Part shown: positions 7,295-15,714 of the stretch, piece after piece
How positions within the stretch are numbered: the first letter of the stretch is position 1
Layout of the letters: each line of letters begins with the position of its first letter
Assembly (NCBI RefSeq): GCF_042649685.1
Contig: NZ_JBHRZT010000052.1
Location: 620,001 to 684,000, forward strand
Origin: Bacillus_BA songklensis
GTDB lineage: Bacteria; Bacillota; Bacilli; Bacillales; Bacillaceae_H
DNA length: 64,000 bases
Direction of reading: 5' to 3'
Position numbers and translations under genes: made by a program
Notes under the pieces: model-generated
Told to the model about the DNA's origin: nothing
Database searches by the model: none
The model's input: the letters and a program-made list of their open reading frames with translations, nothing else

Positions 7295-8041
7295 GTGCCT
7301 ATCATTGAAGTATCCAATCTTAAAAAGTCATATGGCAAGCTGGAAGTACTAAAACAGATTACTTTTGATGTGAATAAAAATGATGTGGTAGCAGTAATCG
7401 GTCCATCCGGCTCTGGAAAAAGCACGATGCTCCGCAGTCTGGTCCATCTCGAAGAAGTAGACGACGGCAGCATCTGTGTGTCTGGCAATCATCTGGTGAA
7501 GGATGGAATATACGCAAAACCTCAAGAAATCAAACAGATTACTGGCAAAATGGGTATGGTCTTTCAGCATTTTAACCTCTTTCCTCATCTCACAGTCAAA
7601 GAAAATTTGGAGCTTGCTCCCAGAATGGTAAAAAAGGAATCGTCCGCTGAAATCGGGCAACGCAGCAATGAGCTCCTAGAGAAAATTGGACTCTCTGATC
7701 GGGCAACAGCATATCCGGCTAAGCTCTCAGGTGGACAAAAACAAAGAGTAGCAATTGCCAGGGCGCTTATGATGAACCCGGAATTTCTGCTATTTGATGA
7801 ACCTACTTCCGCCTTGGATCCAGAATTGACGGGCGAAGTATTACAAGTCATGAAGGACCTGGCTCAAGAACAAATGACGATGATTGTGGTGACGCACGAG
7901 ATGGGGTTCGCCAAGGAAGTGGCAAACAGGGTCATTTTCATGGACAATGGAGAGATTGTCGAATCCGGTGCTCCTGCAGATTTGTTTACGAACCCAAGGT
8001 TTGAACGAACAAAAGCTTTCTTAAACCGCAGTTTGAAATAA
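7295..8041 (+). CDS. Polar amino-acid ABC transporter, ATP-binding subunit
   Basis: GlnQ/HisP-type ATPase. Walker A is GPSGSGKST, the Q-loop QHFNLFPHLTV, the signature LSGGQKQRVAIARAL, Walker B LLFDEPTSALDPE and the H-loop VVTHEMGFA. AAGGA at 7281-7285 abuts the ATG at 7286, so GTG 7295, 9 bp away, is the more likely start; the alternatives add three residues. It couples ATP hydrolysis to import through the permease. Confidence 0.9.
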   Translation: MPIIEVSNLKKSYGKLEVLKQITFDVNKNDVVAVIGPSGSGKSTMLRSLVHLEEVDDGSICVSGNHLVKDGIYAKPQEIKQITGKMGMVFQHFNLFPHLTVKENLELAPRMVKKESSAEIGQRSNELLEKIGLSDRATAYPAKLSGGQKQRVAIARALMMNPEFLLFDEPTSALDPELTGEVLQVMKDLAQEQMTMIVVTHEMGFAKEVANRVIFMDNGEIVESGAPADLFTNPRFERTKAFLNRSLK

Positions 8042-8105
8042 TTCTTGAAGCATTTTGTTATTGAAGAACAATGGTAATAAAGGTTCTGGTGCGAAAATAG
8101 CTTGA

Positions 8106-8122
8106 TAGGAAGAAACACGTCA
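8106..8122 (+). repeat. Short dispersed motif TAGGAAGAAAC, copy 2
   Basis: TAGGAAGAAACACGTCAA lies just upstream of the transporter operon terminator. It matches the words at 5511, 28252 and 33475. Confidence 0.45.
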
Positions 8123-8130
8123 AAAAAGGA

Positions 8131-8162
8131 GCATCTGCTTGGATAAAGCGGATGCTTTTTTC
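8131..8162 (+). terminator. Terminator of the amino-acid ABC operon
   Basis: GCATCTGCTT (8131-8140) pairs with AAGCGGATGC (8146-8155), followed by seven T residues. Confidence 0.8.
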
Positions 8163-8605
8163 AACAAAAGCGGGAATATATTTTGATAAACCAACAGCTA
8201 CAAAAGGAGCTGCAGTGCAACTCCTCTTGTTTCACGAAAGCCCTCAGTTAGCTGAACAACACACCCTTAAACCGATGCTATCTTTTGAGATTACTCCACT
8301 TCTAAAGAAACATTCTTTCTGTTTTATTGTCCAGAAAGTCACTATTAATGTTGCATGAGGGAAAAAATAAAAACTAATTAATTGTATATAACATTCATCT
8401 TTAGTTAACCATTCTTATTGGCAACCAAAAAAATTCGGATTTCTAGAATTTGAGTTTTTTACGTGAGGACACTGTTGATGTGTTTGAACGATTTTTTGCT
8501 AATTTTTGGACTTATGGGTAAAGAACATTTTTTCATTTATTAAATACTACGCATAAGACGTCCCAAAGAAGAAAATCGAAAAAAAACAGTTTCATTGGAA
8601 ACCGG
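8163..8605. other. Intergenic stretch without a recognisable gene
   Basis: The only longer frame (about 65 codons, 8152-8358) has no ribosome site and overlaps the terminator, so it was not called. An ACGCATAAG word, also found in the dispersed hairpin repeats, occurs at 8549. Nothing else stands out. Confidence 0.4.
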
Positions 8606-9898
8606 TTAGTTATATTGATATAAAAGTCCGTCCAATACCCATTGATGCGCATCCGGATGATAAAGCAGTTCCAAATGATTAAGAGGTAAGACATCTTTTC
8701 GTTTGACTTGATTGGGGGAAGGAGCGATTCCATCGGTAAAAAGGACACTATCTACAAATACAAGCCCATCGCTTGCTGCATCTTGCTCCCCGCGTATGCC
8801 ATTAAAGTAAGGTTGATTACCTGCCAGTACATGGACTTCGATCTGGCTATCAATCGGTGAAGACAGTAGTTTCTCCATCAAATGATCTCCTTCCCGGATT
8901 GCAGCATCGATGCCCCTGGAATGAAGAAGAATATTTTGTCCGCCATAGTATAAGGTTTTGGACTGAATCTGAACGGGGTATTTATCGTCCCAACGATACA
9001 GGAGCTGACAGGAACCCGGAAACACACCACCATCACGATAAATGCTTCGCTCCGTCGTATCTATGTAAACACCATAATACATGATGGAATCACAAGCAAT
9101 CGGCGCATTGATTCCCATCTCAATGACGGACCAATTGGGGAAGACATGGCGGAAGGGAAAATCCAATCCCCGGTTAGGTGTCCCCAACATTATATACCGT
9201 TCCACTTCCCCTTGATATTGCGCATCCCACGGACTGCAGAGTCCTGCCAAATAGATCCATACAGGCACTCCCCCTTTACTATGGGCAATCAAATCGATTT
9301 TATCCGTCTGGACCACTTCCTTGATTCGTCGGATGATGTTCGATAATTGAATCGCTTGCTGCCAGTTATCGCCATGGCAATGAGCAAAGCTAACCGCAAA
9401 TACATCTCTTCCTGACGATGATAACGAATGGACAAGCCCTTTTTCCTGATGCAAAGATTCACACCAGGACAGGTTTGCATAATGTCCGGCACCATGGACA
9501 AGCAAAACCGGGTTTTGATGTAATTCCTTTGATGCAGGCAAGTAATGAAGAAGTACATCATGGGAAGCCGGTTGCGAGGATCCAAAATGTCGAACGATCT
9601 CCTCATCCTTACATTCAATTTCCGGAATAAATTTCTCTTGTGTTAACCGATCTTGATACCCTCTAATTCGTTCTGTCCATTCCCAGTATTTACTGTCATG
9701 GTATCTTTCCATCACCTGATAAGGAAGATCAGTTCGGGTTGACACCATTGGAGGGGAGCACAGTACAGGTTCATTTTCGGTCATATCAGGAGTAAGGATA
9801 TCAGACTCAAGCTGTTCAAATTCTATGTCCTTCTGTTCCTCCTGTCCTACGGGCAGCCATTTTTTTATTCTTGCTTTTATCTTTTGCCAAAAGGACAC
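8606..9898 (-). CDS. Lipase-like alpha/beta hydrolase
   Basis: 430 residues. After a polar N-terminal region of about 120 residues comes an alpha/beta-hydrolase core: oxyanion strand PVLLVHGAGHYANLSW, nucleophile elbow IDLIAHSKGGV (Ser near residue 208), then IMLGTPNRGLDFPF, typical of triacylglycerol lipases and related esterases. A late NHLELLYHPDAH supplies the probable catalytic His. No signal peptide is seen, so it is probably cytoplasmic or exported by another route. Start is GTG 9898 behind GGGGTGG. Substrate unknown. Confidence 0.8.
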   Translation of the reverse strand: MSFWQKIKARIKKWLPVGQEEQKDIEFEQLESDILTPDMTENEPVLCSPPMVSTRTDLPYQVMERYHDSKYWEWTERIRGYQDRLTQEKFIPEIECKDEEIVRHFGSSQPASHDVLLHYLPASKELHQNPVLLVHGAGHYANLSWCESLHQEKGLVHSLSSSGRDVFAVSFAHCHGDNWQQAIQLSNIIRRIKEVVQTDKIDLIAHSKGGVPVWIYLAGLCSPWDAQYQGEVERYIMLGTPNRGLDFPFRHVFPNWSVIEMGINAPIACDSIMYYGVYIDTTERSIYRDGGVFPGSCQLLYRWDDKYPVQIQSKTLYYGGQNILLHSRGIDAAIREGDHLMEKLLSSPIDSQIEVHVLAGNQPYFNGIRGEQDAASDGLVFVDSVLFTDGIAPSPNQVKRKDVLPLNHLELLYHPDAHQWVLDGLLYQYN

Positions 9899-10238
9899 TC
9901 ATTCCACCCCATTGTTCGGAGTTGAAAATACTGTTCTAAGGAGTGTCTACATATCAAGTAGTATTAACAGACTCCATTAATTTTCAGAGTACTTTCAAAT
10001 AAGAAATGGTAATCTTATACTTCCATGACACCAAATTCCAATATTTTAGAGTTACAAGAAGAAAAAAGCTATAAGATAACATAATTTATTTCTTCTTTAA
10101 ACTTTTTAAAAACGATTTGAACCCATGCATCGTTATTTTGTTATCTATTTGCTTAACATTGTTAGTTTAACATTACTGCCCGTTAGTCTCAAATTCAAAT
10201 TACAAACCTATATAGTTAAATTCCTCACCCCTGAAAAG
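9899..10238. other. Intergenic stretch without a recognisable gene
   Basis: AT-rich sequence with stop codons in all frames and no ribosome site preceding a plausible frame. No hairpin or repeat was noticed. Confidence 0.4.
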
Positions 10239-10511
10239 TCAACTAAACATTAAGTAGAAATACAAGCAAACAAAAATAATTCCTATTGACAACGTGATTT
10301 TAGGAATAGTTTTAGTGATGGAATCTTCTTTGTTGATGGCAAATATACTAAAAATGATACCAACTAGAGCTATAAAAGGAGTAATTTGAATAAAATGCAA
10401 AACAGCTCCCAACGGATCACCTTGCAGAGTTAAAACAACAAAATAAATGAGCTCCATCAAGAAAAAAGCTAAAACTAAGGCTGATAACCTTCCTGGTAGC
10501 GTTTTAGGCAC
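10239..10511 (-). CDS. Small integral membrane protein (90 aa)
   Basis: Three hydrophobic segments (ALVLAFFLMELIYFVVL, ITPFIALVGIIFSIFAI, ITLSIGIIFVCLYFYLMF) account for most of the protein. The start is GTG 10511, 6 bp after GGAGGAGG. No family was recognised. Promoter and terminator are not obvious. A small polytopic protein of unknown role. Confidence 0.7.
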   Translation of the reverse strand: MPKTLPGRLSALVLAFFLMELIYFVVLTLQGDPLGAVLHFIQITPFIALVGIIFSIFAINKEDSITKTIPKITLSIGIIFVCLYFYLMFS

Positions 10512-10624
10512 AATTATCCTCCTCCCATTGTGAATACCATTACATCATAACAAAATTACCCTTTTTGTTACGTTACTAACCTCCCTCTTATTGAAGAAGA
10601 AATCTGCTCTGTATTTTCGTTTGA

Positions 10625-10774
10625 ACAAAATATGATATTAGCAGTCCGGAAAGTTACGAGAATTTAAAGCAATTCGTCGACAAGCAGCAACGGATTATTG
10701 ACGAATTAGCAGCTCGTTCCGTTGAGTATAGCGTTGAAATTAAAACGTTAAATAAAATGGTGCGAGATCAATAA
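10625..10774 (+). pseudogene. C-terminal remnant of a helical protein
   Basis: An open frame after TGA at 10622-10624 with coding-like composition but no start codon: PESYENLKQFVDKQQRIIDE, then helical residues to KMVRDQ and TAA. It resembles the C-terminal tail of Bacillus MerR-like or DUF3967-type phage and plasmid regulators, but this is tentative. A short hairpin (AAGGC...GCCTT, 10773-10796) plus TTTTTT follows and would terminate it. Confidence 0.4.
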
Positions 10775-10800
10775 GGCGGGCGGGCAGCTTTGCCTTTTTT
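10773..10800 (+). terminator. Terminator after the 10.7-kb remnant
   Basis: AAGGC (10773-10777) pairs with GCCTT (10792-10796) and runs into a T tract. Confidence 0.5.
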
Positions 10801-10967
10801 CGTTCTAAGAACCGGAAAAGATGTCGATTACGACGATTTCTAGTCGATGTGACGGGAAGAAAGTAAAGATATTAAAGAGTATGTTAAAGAATCATTAAGA
10901 CAGGAAAAATGATCCGTTTATTTGTTAAAATATGGACATGCGATTACGTATGGAGGGGAGATCACTG

Positions 10968-11141
10968 ATGGCTAACGAGGAAGTCTTAACGAGGTACTTA
11001 GGCGACCAGTTCCAGGCGATACATGAACGCTTGGGCAGCATCGAAGACAGACTGGAGCAATTAGAAAGATCCGCAAAAAGTATAGAACGTCGAATCATTT
11101 CTACTACGTTGACTGAATACGAAGAAATAGTGAAATTGTAG
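10968..11141 (+). CDS. Small coiled-coil protein (57 aa)
   Basis: The start at ATG 10968 is set by GGAGGGGAG upstream. The protein is nearly all helix with heptad spacing (YLGDQFQAIHERLGSIEDRL, then EQLERSAKSIERR), which suggests a short dimeric coiled coil. No membrane segment or signal. A strong terminator follows one base after the stop. The family was not recognised; small coiled-coil proteins of this kind occur in Bacillus prophage and integrative elements. Confidence 0.65.
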   Translation: MANEEVLTRYLGDQFQAIHERLGSIEDRLEQLERSAKSIERRIISTTLTEYEEIVKL

Positions 11142-11169
11142 GACGGGCGCGAGCCTGGTCTTTTTTTTT
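11142..11169 (+). terminator. Terminator of the coiled-coil gene
   Basis: GAC-GGC (from 11142) pairs with GCC-GTC (to 11160) around a GCGA loop, followed by nine T residues. Confidence 0.75.
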
Positions 11170-11480
11170 GATTTCGAATTCATCATTCACCAATAATCAG
11201 ACGAAGAGGATTTAATACAGGGGTTAATAAAAACGATATGATTCTAAAAGAATTAATAGAAACTAGCTTCGTTACCATATTTTAGACGAGTCCTGTACCA
11301 TCGCTTTATTACCTTAACGTATTACAACATCGAAAACACAAGGTTAATTTTACAAAAAAGGGGTTTTCATCCACAAAAATTTAATTTTTGTTAAAAACAG
11401 CTCATTTAAGAGGATAAATTAGATTTTGGTTATAACATAATAGGGTAAGTTTGTTTTTGTTGAAAGAAAGAAGGAGGATC
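11170..11480. other. Intergenic stretch without a recognisable gene
   Basis: AT-rich and without coding frames. It probably carries the promoter of the gene at 11489 (TTGGTT near 11426 and TATAAT-like ACATAATAG near 11433-11441), but the spacing is not convincing. Confidence 0.35.
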
Positions 11481-11488
11481 GGGATGAA

Positions 11489-11836
11489 ATGTTAGAGAAA
11501 TTACTGAAAGATCAAGAGATTCAATTTAAAGAACATTCCTTTCATATAGAAGTACTTCTCATTAATGGACACACCTTCAACTTTATTATGGAATTAGAAA
11601 TTCCAAAGTCTTGGTTAAGGAATAAGAACACAATGGGATTATTGAGAGTAAAGTTATCTAATTACATCATTTGTGGTGAACCTATTAAATTTGATCATGC
11701 TTTTTTGGCTACTTTTAATCCCTTTGGTGAGAAAGGATCCAATCCAGCTTTTTTTCAATACAATGATTTGAAGGGACAAGGAAAAACTGTAACCTTCCGC
11801 AGAAGCGAGATTGCTTCCGTTTGTATAGAATCATAA
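11489..11836 (+). CDS. Hypothetical protein (115 aa)
   Basis: Begins MLEKLLKDQEIQFKEHSF behind AAGGAGG about 11 bp upstream; an earlier ATG at 11484 stops after three codons (ATGAAATGTTAG). The protein mixes beta-strand-like hydrophobic stretches (FHIEVLLINGHTFNFIMEL, GLLRVKLSNYIICGE) with a C-terminal basic segment. No signal or membrane helix. I do not recognise the family. It is an isolated gene between two long non-coding stretches. Confidence 0.6.
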   Translation: MLEKLLKDQEIQFKEHSFHIEVLLINGHTFNFIMELEIPKSWLRNKNTMGLLRVKLSNYIICGEPIKFDHAFLATFNPFGEKGSNPAFFQYNDLKGQGKTVTFRRSEIASVCIES

Positions 11837-12639
11837 GAATTCTAACTAAGAGGTACCTATATAAATTTTCTTTGTAGAACTCTACCCATTTTTGTTGTTT
11901 TTAAAGAAAGACTGGATTTCTGGTTCTTTTTGCACCAGAACCCTCTGATTATGTTGTGCCAGGAAATATACTTTACTTTTTTACCGTTAAATTACAATTT
12001 CCTTCCCTTTTTGTTTTAAATTAATGATTATATAATCGGATTACAGTTCGTCTATGACAAATTAACTTAACAAAAAAGGGCAGATGATTAAGCTATCTGC
12101 CCTTTTTTGTTAACATCACCCTCGTTAGAAGAAGTTACTCATACTTTATACTTGCTGGCCATCCTATCGATTTCTTTGTCCGGCTCTATAACAAAATTCT
12201 TTCAACACATCAATCTCCCTTTCTTATACTTAATTAAGTTTCTATGTTCCTATCATCTTTCTTCTCAAAAATAGTTGATATGCCTGAAATAAAGAGCAAA
12301 AGGTTGGGCCCTCATCCTAGCCTCAGAGTATAGACAAACCTCTTTTCTCTACAATGCTCATTGAAGGAACAGGAGTTATCACCATATATGGTTGTCAGTT
12401 GAAGCGTAAACAGCTAAATATAGATTCTCATTATAATGAAAAAAATTCCTCTAAAGTAAATTCGCAATACAAACGTCATGTTTATTAAGTTTTTTTGAGG
12501 TTTCTGTAAATGTTGTAACATTATTATCCACCATGTAAGAATCTTAATAGAATTACCATAAATGTTACCCATTCTTTCAATAAAATCCCAATCCTCTATG
12601 CTACGATAATGTCATGCAGTTTTTGGGGAGGTATTTTTT
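11837..12639. other. 800-bp intergenic region with one strong bidirectional terminator
   Basis: Contains the palindrome described at 12067-12113 and otherwise no frame with a ribosome site. A minus-strand stretch at 12150-12200 reads a short Asp/Lys-rich peptide but is interrupted by a stop near its beginning. The last 150 bp carry the upstream region of the LysM hydrolase gene. Confidence 0.4.
12067..12113. terminator. Perfect bidirectional terminator
   Basis: TTAACAAAAAAGGGCAGAT (12067-12085) pairs completely with 12095-12113 around a 9-nt loop, giving A6/T6 tracts on both strands. Confidence 0.8.
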
Positions 12640-13485
12640 ATGAAAAAGACAACCATGAAAAAATGGGTATTTGCTTCTGCAGCATCTTTGTCATTTCTAG
12701 CAGCACAAGGAACAGCAGAGGCAGCAGCTCTACATAAAGTGGTGAAAGGAGATACTTTATGGGAGCTTGGTCAACAAAATGGAGTGACAGTGGATGAATT
12801 AAAAAAAGCGAATCATCGTCAAAATGACATGATCTATATTGGTGAAACATTAACCATTCCTGATCATACAGCAGTCCAAGCAAGCAGTTCTATTGTACAT
12901 AAAGTAGCAAAAGGCGATACTTTATTCAGCATTGCGAAACACTATGGGGTAACAGTGGAAGGACTAAAAGCAGCGAATCATTTACAAAATGATACGATTT
13001 ATATTGGACAATCTTTAACCATCGGAAATGGTTCGTCTTCTGCTGAAGCACAAACGGCTCAGCCCGCTGCACCGGCAGTCAATCAGCAGCCAGCTCCACC
13101 TCAGTCTGTCGCTATTTCAGCTGAAGATAAAGATTTATTGTCCAGATTAGTAGAGGCAGAAGCGAAAGGTGAGCCGTATCAAGGAAAAGTAGCAGTAGCG
13201 ATCGTTGTATTAAATCGCGTTGCTTCTCCAGAATTTCCAAACTCTATTCATGATGTCATCTATCAGCAGCTAGAAAACGGTGAATATCAATTTACACCTG
13301 CAGGAAATGGAGCCATTAACCAGCCTGCATCTGATGATTCAAAACGGGCGGTGAATGAAGCGCTAGCCAGTCAAAATCATACAAATGATGCTCTTTATTT
13401 CTACAACCCACAAATAGCAACCAATGATTGGCTAGAAACCCGACAAGTAACAGCCGTTATTGGCAACCATGTATTCGCCAAATAA
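12640..13485 (+). CDS. LysM-domain cell wall hydrolase (SleB/CwlJ type)
   Basis: 281 residues. A Sec signal peptide ends near AEAAALHK. Two LysM repeats (HKVVKGDTLWELGQQNGV, HKVAKGDTLFSIAKHYGV) bind peptidoglycan. A Pro/Gln/Ala linker leads to a Hydrolase_2 domain (SRLVEAEAKGEPYQGKVAVA, then VVLNRVASPEFP, and a late ALYFYNP). The family contains spore cortex lytic transglycosylases and vegetative wall hydrolases; two LysM domains and an export signal put it at the wall. Start ATG 12640 lies behind GGGGAGG. It is monocistronic, and no clear terminator follows. Confidence 0.9.
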   Translation: MKKTTMKKWVFASAASLSFLAAQGTAEAAALHKVVKGDTLWELGQQNGVTVDELKKANHRQNDMIYIGETLTIPDHTAVQASSSIVHKVAKGDTLFSIAKHYGVTVEGLKAANHLQNDTIYIGQSLTIGNGSSSAEAQTAQPAAPAVNQQPAPPQSVAISAEDKDLLSRLVEAEAKGEPYQGKVAVAIVVLNRVASPEFPNSIHDVIYQQLENGEYQFTPAGNGAINQPASDDSKRAVNEALASQNHTNDALYFYNPQIATNDWLETRQVTAVIGNHVFAK

Positions 13486-13595
13486 ATACGGACCATTAGG
13501 CTCCGGTGCAAAAACCATTCGTTAGATACATAGAATGTTAGTTTCCTCCACAAACGATGGTTCAGACGAATAATTTTTCGGTGGAGAACGCCGGG

Positions 13596-13724
13596 ATGGT
13601 GATTGCATCCAAGTTTATAGTAGATTCTGTTTATCTAAAAAATTATATTCTTATTAAAGTTACGGATTTGTTTGAGGAAGAAACAGTTAACGGGAAAGTA
13701 ACTCTAGTCAAAAAGGATTTATAA
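13596..13724 (+). CDS. Small frame of uncertain status (42 aa)
   Basis: ATG 13596 to TAA 13724 encodes MVIASKFIVDSVYLKNYILI and a further 22 mostly polar residues. It is followed immediately by a TnpB remnant and lacks a good ribosome site (GGAGAACG is 10 bp away). It may be a decayed fragment at an insertion junction. Confidence 0.25.
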   Translation: MVIASKFIVDSVYLKNYILIKVTDLFEEETVNGKVTLVKKDL

Positions 13725-13725
13725 G

Positions 13726-13830
13726 AGTGCCACCGTAAGACGCAATCCTTCCGGCAAATATTTTGTTTCGTTAGCCACCGAGACGGAAGTAATGGAATTA
13801 CCGAAAACAAACTCGGCTATTGGAATATAA
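13726..13830 (+). pseudogene. IS605-family OrfB/TnpB fragment
   Basis: 35 codons read SATVRRNPSGKYFVSLATET, then EVMELPKTNSAIGI. This is the segment just before the first RuvC motif of TnpB, where the family continues GIDLG. The fragment stops at TAA immediately after GI. The rest of the transposase is absent. Its end overlaps the stop of the truncated membrane gene on the other strand, so an insertion followed by deletion probably created this junction. Confidence 0.75.
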
Positions 13831-14107
13831 GAGCGGCTTTTAAAATGTTAAACACGATGATAAAGACAAACGCAAGGACAAGATAGTACACGACTTTTCC
13901 GCTTATTTTTTCCGGACGATATTTCCGGTTTTCAAGGCCTGAAAACAGCTTGTTATCGGCCTTCGTTTTATGTAATGGTTTTTCTATCCCATTTCCGATC
14001 GCTTTGGCCGTGAGCCAACCGACCGATAGAACGACTAGTGCCAATAAAAATTCAGGCAGCCTATCTGTATAATAGGACCAATCCCTCAATAAGTTGTTTC
14101 CGTTCAT
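13817..14107 (-). pseudogene. Mechanosensitive-channel-like membrane protein, 3' truncated
   Basis: Start ATG 14107 lies 8 bp after GGAG (MNGNNLLRDWSYYTDRLPEF). Two membrane segments are seen (LLALVVLSVGWLTAKAIGNG, VVYYLVLAFVFIIVFNIL), with the intervening SGLENRKYRPEKISGK. This resembles the conserved TM-helix repeat proteins related to small mechanosensitive channels (PF05552-like), which normally carry several more repeats. Homology ends after FNIL and a foreign KAALIFQ tail runs into the TnpB remnant. Probably truncated by that insertion. Confidence 0.6.
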
Positions 14108-14231
14108 ATTCTCAACTCCTACGTTTATTTTGTACGGTAGTCCGTTACCAGAACCAAAATAGATGTTAAACATGGAATATTCATCCAAACGAAAATTAAA
14201 CGTAACTTAAACTCCTTTTAAAGTTCGCAAA

Positions 14232-14400
14232 CTAAAATATATACATCCACATAAATCATGTGACATGGACAAAAGCGGTCCATGCCACATGATTTACGCA
14301 TAAGGCTTCGCCCATTTCCCTTACGGGCCCTTGCCGAAGCCTTATACGAGAACCTTTGAAAGCCCATTCAAGATGAGAGAACAGAAAGGCGCGAATAGAA
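14232..14400. repeat. Dispersed intergenic repeat, copy 2 (two hairpins)
   Basis: TATATACATCCACATAAATC leads into hairpin 1 (CATGTGACATGGAC with GTCCATGCCACATG, about 14258-14292), then TTACGCATAAGGC, hairpin 2 (ATAAGGCTTCG with CGAAGCCTTAT, about 14299-14345), then GAACCTTTG, CCATTCAAGATG, AACAGAAAGG and GCGAATAGA. About 100 bp are nearly identical to the copy at 28272-28395. Confidence 0.75.
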
Positions 14401-14475
14401 GAAAGCACGGTGGCAGAGGTTAAAAAATTAAATTGGATTTATGCAAATAAGAGGACTGGGAAAGGAGAATGATTG

Positions 14476-14934
14476 ATGAATCATAGGCTGATTGATTCAG
14501 ATAAACACTCTGTCGTTCTCTTTGATGGAGAGTGCGGTTTTTGCAATCGGTCTGTAAAGTTTATTATTCGGCGTGATCGCAAAGGTCATTTCCGTTTTGC
14601 ATCATTACAATCAAGCATAGCGGAATCGGTGCTTGCTGGTCATCGTTCTGCTTCCCCCTTTGACTCCATTGTCTTAATTGAGGGAGAACGAATCTATACA
14701 GAATCAACGGCAGTGCTTCGCATTTGCAGAAAACTGGATGGTTTATGGAAAGGACTATATGTTCTAATCGTTATCCCTGGACCGATCCGGAACGCATTCT
14801 ACCGGTGGTTTGCAAAACATCGGTACCATTTTTTGGGGAAACAGGAAGCTTGCATGATTCCCGCCCCGGAGATGCGCAAAAGGTTTTTGAACATGGATAA
14901 AAGAAAGGATGATGCGTCAAATGAACAACAGTAG
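14476..14934 (+). CDS. DCC-family thiol-disulfide oxidoreductase-like protein (DUF393)
   Basis: 152 residues. The defining motif is VVLFDGECGFCNRSVKFI, with the CGFC pair in a thioredoxin-like position and the Asp of the DCC signature. Then come RFASLQS and the C-terminal DUF393 features. The family includes B. subtilis YuxK and is thought to be redox-active, but its substrate is unknown. Start ATG 14476 is 8 bp after AAAGGAG. The gene overlaps the next one and probably forms an operon with the DoxX-like protein and a 36-residue membrane protein. Confidence 0.82.
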   Translation: MNHRLIDSDKHSVVLFDGECGFCNRSVKFIIRRDRKGHFRFASLQSSIAESVLAGHRSASPFDSIVLIEGERIYTESTAVLRICRKLDGLWKGLYVLIVIPGPIRNAFYRWFAKHRYHFLGKQEACMIPAPEMRKRFLNMDKRKDDASNEQQ

Positions 14935-15403
14935 ACTTGTTCGTGTGCTCAAACAGTCGATTCCCACTACATTTCGTCTTTTTTTAGCGGCAAATTTCCT
15001 GATTTATGGAGCAGCCAAATTAACCATGGGACAATTCGGTACACCCACTCCAGAAATGGCGGCGATAAATGGAGAAGGATTTGTCATGGCGTGGACATTT
15101 TTTGGCTATTCGCGTGTTTATGAAATATTCATCGGACTGGGGGAAGTCATATCCGCCATTTTGATTATGATTCCGAGGACAGCCACATTGGGGGCCGTTT
15201 GTTATTTCCCGATCGTCGTCAATGTGATGATGGTCAATTATTGCTTTGATATTGGCGTGCAGGATCTAAGTACCGTATTAACGAGTATGTGCTTGATCTT
15301 ACTTTGGCTGGACCGCCGAAAATTGGTCATGTTTATGGCTCAAAAACAGAAAGCCGGGTCAATGACGGATAAAAGGATAGAAGAAAGGGAGGTAAAGTTA
15401 TGA
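14921..15403 (+). CDS. DoxX-like four-helix membrane protein
   Basis: About 160 residues with four hydrophobic segments: FRLFLAANFLIYGAAKLTMG, YEIFIGLGEVISAILIMIP, LGAVCYFPIVVNVMMVNY and VLTSMCLILLWL. The pattern is typical of DoxX/DUF417-like proteins. AAAGG sits at 14903, so ATG 14921 is preferred, although ATG 14909 or 14912 is possible. It overlaps the end of the DCC gene, and its TGA overlaps the ATG of the next small gene (ATGA), indicating translational coupling. A redox-related membrane function with the DCC protein is inferred from context. Confidence 0.75.
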   Translation: MNNSRLVRVLKQSIPTTFRLFLAANFLIYGAAKLTMGQFGTPTPEMAAINGEGFVMAWTFFGYSRVYEIFIGLGEVISAILIMIPRTATLGAVCYFPIVVNVMMVNYCFDIGVQDLSTVLTSMCLILLWLDRRKLVMFMAQKQKAGSMTDKRIEEREVKL

Positions 15404-15510
15404 CGAACTTTATGGTTATGATGCTGGCAGGAATCTTCATTCTTACCACGATCTATTATTTTATGAAGGAAATGAAAAATGAAACGAAGAGAAATAAACA
15501 TCACTCTTAA
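15400..15510 (+). CDS. 36-residue single-pass membrane protein coupled to the DoxX-like gene
   Basis: ATG 15400 overlaps the DoxX stop and follows GGGAGG by 7 bp. The protein has one hydrophobic helix (FMVMMLAGIFILTTIYYFM) and a basic tail (KNETKRNKHH). Size, ribosome site and four-base overlap support a real gene. It could be a small subunit or regulator of the DCC/DoxX pair; no known family was recognised. Confidence 0.65.
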   Translation: MTNFMVMMLAGIFILTTIYYFMKEMKNETKRNKHHS

Positions 15511-15648
15511 CATTCAGCGTGTAGGCAAAGTTCATTTTAGGCTGTTTACAAGTTTTTTCTCGACCACAGTTTTAGCATCCCTATAAGGAAAAGAGCTATG
15601 CAATTCTTTGAATTTGAACATGAGGATATATACGGAAATAGGAGGAAA

Positions 15649-15697
15649 AGAAAAAAAGGGATGTCCCAAGTACAAAAAACGTACTTTCAGGACACCC
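15649..15697 (-). terminator. Terminator of tatA
   Basis: The stem 15658-15673 (GGGATGTCCCAAGTAC) pairs with 15681-15697, and the minus-strand 3' side ends in seven T residues. Confidence 0.8.
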
Positions 15698-15714
15698 TCT
15701 TCATACTGCAATGC

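Noticed and set aside
8152..8358. 68-codon plus-strand frame after the amino-acid ABC operon
   Set aside because: It begins inside the terminator, has no ribosome site and no recognisable domain.
12150..12215. Minus-strand short frame suggesting a Spo0E-like phosphatase
   Set aside because: The stop codon comes three codons after the only ATG with a ribosome site, and the remaining peptide lacks the SxxxD signature of the family.
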